The notes under the pieces were generated by a model. The model ran no database searches and was not told where the DNA came from. It worked only from the letters and a program-made list of their open reading frames with translations. Positions 6,442 to 10,093 of a DNA stretch of 10,093 nucleotides are shown piece by piece (position 1 is the stretch's first letter; each line of letters starts with the position of its first letter). A program made the position numbers and the translations under genes. The stretch comes from Spirochaetota bacterium (GTDB lineage: Bacteria > Spirochaetota > Spirochaetia > DTKZ01), in the NCBI GenBank assembly GCA_029562045.1, contig JAKQWJ010000053.1, forward strand, positions 1-10,093, read 5' to 3'.

Positions 6442-6470
6442 TTGACAACACCGCCTCCCCTGTTTATCTT
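6442..6470 (+). promoter_or_regulatory. Sigma-70-type promoter of the EamA gene
   Basis: TTGACA (6442-6447, perfect) and TATCTT (6465-6470, four of six) with a 17-nt spacer. The predicted start near 6477 gives a leader of about 26 nt with AGGAG before the ATG at 6503. Confidence 0.65.
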
Positions 6471-6502
6471 TTAGGCACCCTCGACAATTCAGGAGCATAC
6501 CC

Positions 6503-6937
6503 ATGACCGACTATCTCTGGCTCGTTTTCGCGCTGCTTTCCGCCGCCACCGCCTCGCTGGTGGCCATCTTCGGCAAGCTCGGCCTGCAGGGCATCGACTC
6601 CAACACCGCCACCGCGGTCCGGGCGGTCATCATGGCCGCCTTTCTGGTGGGGGTGGTGGTGGCGCAGGGAAAGCTGTCCAATCTGGGCGCCATCTTCGGA
6701 AGCAACAAGGCCATGCTGTTCATCGTCCTCTCGGGAGTGGCGGGGGCGGTTTCCTGGCTTTTCTACTTCGCGGCGCTGAAGTTCGGGAAGGTCTCCCAGG
6801 TGGCCCCCATCGACCGGCTCAGCATGGTCTTCGCCATGGTCCTGGCCGCCCTGTTCCTGGGAGAGAAGATCGGCCTGCGGGTGGGCCTGGGCGCCGCCCT
6901 GATGGTGGCGGGGGCCGTCATCGTCACCCTGGGATAA
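6503..6937 (+). CDS. Single-domain EamA/DMT-superfamily membrane protein (144 aa)
   Basis: Small inner-membrane protein of the drug/metabolite transporter superfamily. About five hydrophobic segments are visible: residues 4-24, 36-54, 69-91, 98-119 and 124-143. The fourth segment ends in FLGEK, a hallmark of EamA repeats. Most EamA transporters have two such repeats and about 300 residues; this one has a single repeat, as in the COG2510 type of predicted membrane protein, and would need to dimerise to form a full transporter. The ends are intact: AGGAG 7 nt before the ATG, and a normal stop right after the last helix, so this is not a truncated remnant. The substrate is unknown; family members export amino acids, sugars or metabolites. 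It has its own promoter and no clear partner gene. Confidence 0.88.
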   Translation: MTDYLWLVFALLSAATASLVAIFGKLGLQGIDSNTATAVRAVIMAAFLVGVVVAQGKLSNLGAIFGSNKAMLFIVLSGVAGAVSWLFYFAALKFGKVSQVAPIDRLSMVFAMVLAALFLGEKIGLRVGLGAALMVAGAVIVTLG

Positions 6938-7116
6938 GGCTCCCGGGCTGCAGGCGGCCCGCCCGGCCGGGGGCGGCCCGGGCCGACCCCCCCGGCTGCT
7001 TCCGCCTGCCCCCACGCCGGATCCGCCGGCCCGGAGGCTCTTCCCCCGGCGCCGCGTCCGCGGCTGCCGTCCCCCCCTCCGGGCCCCGGGGGAATCCCCG
7101 GTCGGCCGCTGACCGC
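6938..7116. other. GC-rich intergenic stretch with several inverted repeats
   Basis: This gap is extremely G/C-rich and contains no convincing reading frame with a ribosome-binding site. Self-complementary G/C patches occur at about 6950-6985, and a clean stem CCGGGG/CCCCGG with a GAAT loop lies at 7086-7101. Without T-runs these are at best Rho-dependent or structural 3' ends for the EamA transcript. Confidence 0.4.
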
Positions 7117-7145
7117 TTCAACAAATTTCCCATCTATGACATAAT
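7117..7145 (+). promoter_or_regulatory. Candidate promoter of the dehydratase pair
   Basis: CATAAT (7140-7145, five of six) with TTCAAC (7117-7122, three of six) at 17 nt spacing, in a locally AT-rich pocket. The start would be near 7152, at the AGGAGG site itself, so the leader is very short (about 11 nt). Confidence 0.45.
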
Positions 7146-7162
7146 ACCCCCAGGAGGCGGCC

Positions 7163-7618
7163 ATGGCTTTGGACATGAGTTATAAGGGAAAGGAGATCGG
7201 GACCTACACCTTCCAGGTGGACCGATCGAAGATACGGGAACTCGCCGCGGCGGTGGGGGACCCCAACCCCGTTTTCACCGACACCGAAGCGGCCAGAAAA
7301 GAGGGCTACCGGGACTGTCCGGCGCCCCTGACCTTCGCCACGGTGATGACCTTCGGCGGCTACCCGCAGATCTGGGACCGGATGACCGCCATGGGCATCG
7401 ACATCAAGCGCCTTCTCCATGCCAGGGAGGAGTACGAGTACCTGAAGACCATCCACCCCGGGGACATCCTCACCGGAACCATCGTGGTCGAAGCCCTCCG
7501 GGGCGGCGCCATGGAGATGGCCACCTTCAAAACCACCTACACCCGGGAGGGCGAACCGGTTCTCATCGCCTCCATGACCATCATCGTGCCCCCGGCGGCG
7601 AAAGGAGGAAACCCGTGA
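7163..7618 (+). CDS. MaoC-like hot-dog protein, HadA-type non-catalytic subunit (151 aa)
   Basis: Hot-dog fold protein of the MaoC N-terminal (FAS1 dehydratase-like) type. It reads like mycobacterial HadA: IRELAAAVGDPNPVF at residues 24-38, then an AxxxGYxxxxAPLTF pattern at 43-58, the EEYEYLKTIHPGDIL segment at 88-102 and a C-terminal beta strand with LIASMTIIVPP. The hydratase-2 motif is degenerate: Asp33 is present but the catalytic His position is Phe38, so this subunit probably stabilises the partner or shapes the acyl pocket. The start is supported by AGGAGG 5 nt before the ATG. Its stop overlaps the next start as GTGA, a sign of translational coupling. The pair should act in the cytosol as a heterodimer that dehydrates (R)-3-hydroxyacyl thioesters or hydrates trans-2-enoyl thioesters. 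Whether the carrier is CoA or ACP cannot be seen. Confidence 0.88.
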   Translation: MALDMSYKGKEIGTYTFQVDRSKIRELAAAVGDPNPVFTDTEAARKEGYRDCPAPLTFATVMTFGGYPQIWDRMTAMGIDIKRLLHAREEYEYLKTIHPGDILTGTIVVEALRGGAMEMATFKTTYTREGEPVLIASMTIIVPPAAKGGNP

Positions 7619-8031
7619 AACTGCGCTACGATTCCATCAGCGAGGGAGACGCCCTTCCGGCCCTCACCAAGCCGGAGATAAGCCGGATCCAGCTGATCCG
7701 CTACGCCGGGGCCTCGGGGGATTTCAACCCCATCCACACCATCCCCGAATACGCCCGGGAAGCGGGACTGGACGGGGTCATCGCCCACGGCATGCTGATC
7801 ATGGGCATCCTGGGTCAGATGATCTCCCGATGGGCCGGGGTGGGGAACGTGGTCAAATACGGTGTCAGTTTCAAGAACATCACCCGCCCCGGGGATGTTC
7901 TCACCGCCCGGGGTCAGGTGAAGCGCAAGTACGAAGATGGCGGCCGGAAACTCCTGGATCTGACGGTCCACGTCGAAGACGCCGCGGGGGAGATAAAGGT
8001 CGAGGGAAAGGCCACGGTCCTGGCGGGATAG
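7615..8031 (+). CDS. MaoC-like (R)-specific enoyl hydratase/dehydratase, HadB-type catalytic subunit (138 aa)
   Basis: Catalytic hot-dog partner of the preceding gene. The hydratase-2 motif is complete: YAGASGDFNPIH at residues 30-41 with Asp36 and His41, the same numbering as the catalytic pair of mycobacterial HadB, followed by GLDGVIAHGMLIMG at 51-64. The C-terminal half VSFKNITRPGDVL is typical of the fold. The length of 138 matches single hot-dog MaoC proteins. The GTG start overlaps the upstream stop by 4 nt and has AAAGGAGG with 6 nt spacing. Expected reaction: reversible hydration of a trans-2-enoyl thioester to an (R)-3-hydroxyacyl thioester, in fatty-acid synthesis or degradation, polyester supply, or anaerobic acyl metabolism. 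No ketoreductase, thiolase or acyl-CoA ligase lies in the window to choose between them. Confidence 0.92.
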   Translation: MKLRYDSISEGDALPALTKPEISRIQLIRYAGASGDFNPIHTIPEYAREAGLDGVIAHGMLIMGILGQMISRWAGVGNVVKYGVSFKNITRPGDVLTARGQVKRKYEDGGRKLLDLTVHVEDAAGEIKVEGKATVLAG

Positions 8032-8036
8032 CCCCT

Positions 8037-8058
8037 CCCGCCGCCCCCCGGCGGCGGG
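8037..8058 (+). terminator. Strong GC hairpin after the dehydratase pair
   Basis: CCCGCCGCC (8037-8045) and GGCGGCGGG (8050-8058) form a perfect 9-bp stem with a CCCC loop, 6 nt after the stop codon. There is no T-run after it, so it may act as a Rho-dependent end or 3' stabiliser rather than a classical terminator. Confidence 0.5.
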
Positions 8059-8089
8059 CCTCCGACCCCGGGCGGGCCCCGGAGCCCCC

Positions 8090-8103
8090 CGGACGGCCGT
8101 CCG
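8090..8103. repeat. 14-bp palindrome upstream of the ABC importer promoter
   Basis: CGGACGGCCGTCCG is an exact palindrome ending about 22 nt before the -35 box of the importer promoter. The position suits an activator or repressor site, but G/C-rich palindromes are frequent in this window's intergenic DNA. Confidence 0.35.
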
Positions 8104-8124
8104 ACGAAAAAAATCCGGTTTCCC

Positions 8125-8154
8125 TTGACAGCCGGAAAACCCAGCCCTTACAAT
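8125..8154 (+). promoter_or_regulatory. Near-consensus sigma-70 promoter of the ABC importer operon
   Basis: TTGACA (8125-8130, perfect) and TACAAT (8149-8154, five of six) with an 18-nt spacer. The predicted start near 8161 gives a leader of about 63 nt ending in AGGAGGT. I see no recognisable Fur box over the promoter. Confidence 0.75.
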
Positions 8155-8223
8155 TCATAGAAGTTTCCCGCTGCCTCTGTGCCTGTTTCCGCCTGTGGGG
8201 GAAAAAAATCAGGAGGTCACGTC

Positions 8224-9405
8224 ATGAAGAGATCACGGATCGCGATGGTTTTCATGGTCCCCGTCTTCGCTCTGGCAGTCGGCTCTCTCTGGGGCCAGGT
8301 GCGCCTCTCCCGGGAAACCGACGGCTGGCTGCGGCAGGCGGAACTGGGGCCCTACGAGTCCCCGAGCTACAACGAGAAGGATCTGTACGAAAAAGCGAAA
8401 CTGGAAAAGGAGGTGAACGTCTACTCCTACTCCTCCCGGGTCCATAATTTCGGAAAAACCTTTCAGGAGAAATTCCCCGGGATCAAGGTGAACGGCTACG
8501 ACATGGACTCCACCGAAATCGTCACCAAGGTGCTGGCGGAACAGCGGTCGGGGAACTTCGTGGCGGACGTCATTTTCCTGAAGGACCCCTCCACGGTGCA
8601 CCATGAGCTGATGCAGAAGGGTCTGGCCTTCACCTATGTCCCGGGGGACATCAAGGCGGTCCTGCCCGAGGAGTTCCAGAAACCCTTCCTGGTCCATCAC
8701 GTCAGCTTCGACACGGTGGTCTACAACACCGAGGTGCACAAGACCCCGCCCTTCGAGAGTCTCTGGGACCTGACCAAGCCGGAGTGGAAATCCCGGGTCA
8801 TTTTCTGCGACCCCATCAAGATGCCCGAGTTCGTGGAGGTCCTGGCCACCATCGTGCAGAACGGAGATGCCATGGCCCGGGAGTATCAGCGGGTCTTCGG
8901 ACAGCCCATCAAACTGAGCAAGGGAGTCAAAAACGCCGGTTACGAGTGGATCCTCCGGGTGCTCCGGAACGACGCCATCATCGCCGGTTCCACCAACGAC
9001 GTTTCCAACGCCGTGGGCCAGCCCGGCCAGACCCGGCCCCCGGTGGGGATCACCGCCTTTTCCCGGCTCCGGGACAAGGAAAAAAACCCGAAACTGGCCT
9101 TCGACGTTTCCTACGACACCAAACCGGTCATGGGGTTCGCCACCGAAGTCATCATCGCCATCGTCAACCAGGCGAAGCACCCCAACGCGGCCAAGCTGAT
9201 GACCCGCTGGATGATGGGGGACGAGAAAGGCGGGCAGGGCTACGCCCCCTACTTCGTTCTGGGGAACACTCCGGTCCGCACCGACCAGCCCGCGCCTCCG
9301 GGCTCCCGGAAACTGGGGGACATGAACATCTGGATGGCGGACCCCGCCTTCGTCTGGGACCACGGTCAGGAGATCCGGGATTTCTGGCTGGCCAATCTGA
9401 GGTGA
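8224..9405 (+). CDS. Extracellular solute-binding protein of an ABC importer, ferric/SBP_bac_6-like (393 aa)
   Basis: Periplasmic binding protein that should deliver its ligand to the permease encoded next. Residues 1-24 form a Sec signal peptide: basic MKRSR, hydrophobic core to about residue 20, likely cleavage near SLWG/Q. The mature start has the family pattern LYEKAKLEKEVNVYSYSSR at about 54-72, then FQEKFPGIKV and ADVIFLKDP; the mid part has FDTVVYNTEV and LWDLTKPEWKSRVIF; and the C-terminal lobe has AFDVSYDTKPVMGFATEVIIAIVNQAKHPNAAKLMTRWMMG. This layout is that of iron(III)/AfuA-FbpA-like and related organic-ligand binders (SBP_bac_6). I cannot identify the metal-binding tyrosines with certainty, so iron is only one option beside thiamine, phosphonate or other small ligands. 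It lacks a lipobox, so it is soluble rather than a lipoprotein. The start at 8224 is chosen for AGGAGG at 7 nt; an in-frame ATG at 8179 precedes that site and would place charged residues before the signal. Confidence 0.93.
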   Translation: MKRSRIAMVFMVPVFALAVGSLWGQVRLSRETDGWLRQAELGPYESPSYNEKDLYEKAKLEKEVNVYSYSSRVHNFGKTFQEKFPGIKVNGYDMDSTEIVTKVLAEQRSGNFVADVIFLKDPSTVHHELMQKGLAFTYVPGDIKAVLPEEFQKPFLVHHVSFDTVVYNTEVHKTPPFESLWDLTKPEWKSRVIFCDPIKMPEFVEVLATIVQNGDAMAREYQRVFGQPIKLSKGVKNAGYEWILRVLRNDAIIAGSTNDVSNAVGQPGQTRPPVGITAFSRLRDKEKNPKLAFDVSYDTKPVMGFATEVIIAIVNQAKHPNAAKLMTRWMMGDEKGGQGYAPYFVLGNTPVRTDQPAPPGSRKLGDMNIWMADPAFVWDHGQEIRDFWLANLR

Positions 9406-9414
9406 GCGTTTTGC

Positions 9415-9426
9415 CCGGATATCCGG
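9415..9426 (+). repeat. 12-bp palindrome between the binding protein and permease genes
   Basis: CCGGATATCCGG fills the middle of the 31-nt gap. In RNA it can form a 4-bp stem with an ATAT loop. It could affect translation of the permease or processing that lowers its level relative to the binding protein. Confidence 0.3.
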
Positions 9427-9436
9427 AAACCACGGC

Positions 9437-10093
9437 ATGAGCCCCCGCCTGCGGCGCTGGGGCCTGAAACTGCGGCAGCCCCATGTGATCCTGGGGCTGC
9501 TGCTTCTCCTGGTCCTCATCGGCCTGGTGCTGGTGCCCTTCCTGCAGCTCATCCACGACACGCTGGTCTACCAGGAAGCCGACCTGCGGCTGAACCGGAG
9601 CGCCGAGCCCGGGGCCTGGACTTTCTTCCACTACAAACGGGTGTTCGCCAGCGCCCTGAGCCGCAACGTCTTTTACCAGCCCCTGCTGAACTCCCTGGCC
9701 ACGGCCCTGGCTACATCCTTCACCGCCATGCTGCTGGGGGGGCTCATGGCCTGGCTGGTGGTCCGCACCGACATGCCCTTCAAGAAGACCCTGTCTCTCT
9801 TCGCCGTCACCCCCTACGTGCTGCCGTCGTACACCCTGGCCCTGGCCTGGCTGGACTTCTTCAAGAACGAACGGATCGGGGGCGCCACGGGGTTCTTCTC
9901 GTTCCTCTTCGGGGTCTCGCCCCCGGACTGGCTGGCCTATGGTTTCGTGCCCATCGTCGTCACCCTGTCGCTGCACTACTACCCCTTCACCTACCTGCTG
10001 GTCTCGGGGGCCCTGTCTTCCCTGGACTCCCATCTGGAGGAGTCGGGGGAGGTCCTCGGGGCAAGCCGTTTCCGGATCCTGCGGAGGATCACG
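9437..10093 (+). CDS. ABC importer inner-membrane permease (binding-protein-dependent), C-terminus cut by window edge
   Basis: The reading frame from the ATG at 9437 stays open for 219 codons to the right edge. The product begins with a basic MSPRLRRWGLKLR and a first membrane helix at about residues 17-37, a periplasmic stretch containing TFFHYKRVF, then helices near 83-108 (LLNSLATALATSFTAML), 118-140 and 165-195. It runs into LEESGEVLGASRFRILRRIT, the EAA loop that docks on the ATPase, just at the edge. The order and sequence match the FbpB-type iron(III)/2-aminoethylphosphonate permease group, which usually has two permease halves in about 500-560 residues, so more than half may be missing. 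It lies 31 nt after the binding-protein stop, in the same operon. No good Shine-Dalgarno precedes the ATG, which suggests translational coupling. The ATPase gene should lie further right. Confidence 0.92.
   Translation, partial: MSPRLRRWGLKLRQPHVILGLLLLLVLIGLVLVPFLQLIHDTLVYQEADLRLNRSAEPGAWTFFHYKRVFASALSRNVFYQPLLNSLATALATSFTAMLLGGLMAWLVVRTDMPFKKTLSLFAVTPYVLPSYTLALAWLDFFKNERIGGATGFFSFLFGVSPPDWLAYGFVPIVVTLSLHYYPFTYLLVSGALSSLDSHLEESGEVLGASRFRILRRIT

Noticed and set aside
8233..9561. A 442-codon minus-strand open frame opposite the substrate-binding protein
   Set aside because: Antisense shadow of a gene with a signal peptide and binding-protein motifs; its translation is His/Gly/Val/Asp-rich with no domain pattern.
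9164..10033. A 289-codon minus-strand open frame opposite the permease
   Set aside because: The plus strand encodes a permease with membrane helices and an EAA loop; the minus translation is Gln/Gly/Glu-rich low complexity.

Overview
This is a GC-rich bacterial chromosomal window. Genes are packed on both strands and strongly favour G/C at third codon positions. Intergenic gaps are short (at most about 225 nt) and several contain promoters close to the sigma-70 consensus. I see no tRNA, rRNA, CRISPR array, insertion sequence or phage gene. The content (a split HadAB-type enoyl hydratase, a stand-alone E2-like acyltransferase, a HisKA_2 kinase, a dicarboxylate/amino-acid symporter and a ferric-type ABC importer) would fit a Gram-negative anaerobe such as a Desulfobacterota/Syntrophales-type or spirochaete lineage. 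That placement is a low-confidence guess, since the window has no phylogenetic marker.

Layout. Positions 1-2238, minus strand: a DAACS-family sodium:dicarboxylate/amino-acid symporter, cut by the left edge, preceded by a divergent transaldolase-family protein with a perfect TTGACA-18-TATAAT promoter. Positions 2304-2483, plus strand: a 38-residue lysine-rich protein with its own promoter and ribosome-binding site. Positions 2480-4538, minus strand: a stand-alone E2-type acyltransferase domain with its own promoter, and upstream of it an NAD(P)-binding epimerase/SDR. Positions 4690-6341, plus strand: a soluble GAF-PAS-HisKA_2 histidine kinase behind a second perfect sigma-70 promoter, whose predicted transcript start almost touches the start codon. 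Positions 6442-6937, plus: a single-domain EamA (DMT) membrane protein. Positions 7117-8031, plus: two overlapping hot-dog dehydratase genes resembling mycobacterial HadA/HadB. Positions 8125 to the right edge, plus: a promoter, a periplasmic substrate-binding protein and the first 219 residues of an inner-membrane permease, which begin a ferric/ABC-type import operon continuing beyond the window.

How the genes relate. Only two groups look functionally linked: the two hot-dog subunits, which should form one (R)-hydroxyacyl dehydratase/enoyl hydratase, and the binding protein with its permease. The symporter and transaldolase-like gene could be co-transcribed. The remaining genes appear to be single transcription units with their own promoters. 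No obvious new multi-gene system is visible. The most interesting points are proteins from known folds with changed active-site residues (transaldolase-like and E2-like), the near-leaderless kinase gene and the small basic protein.
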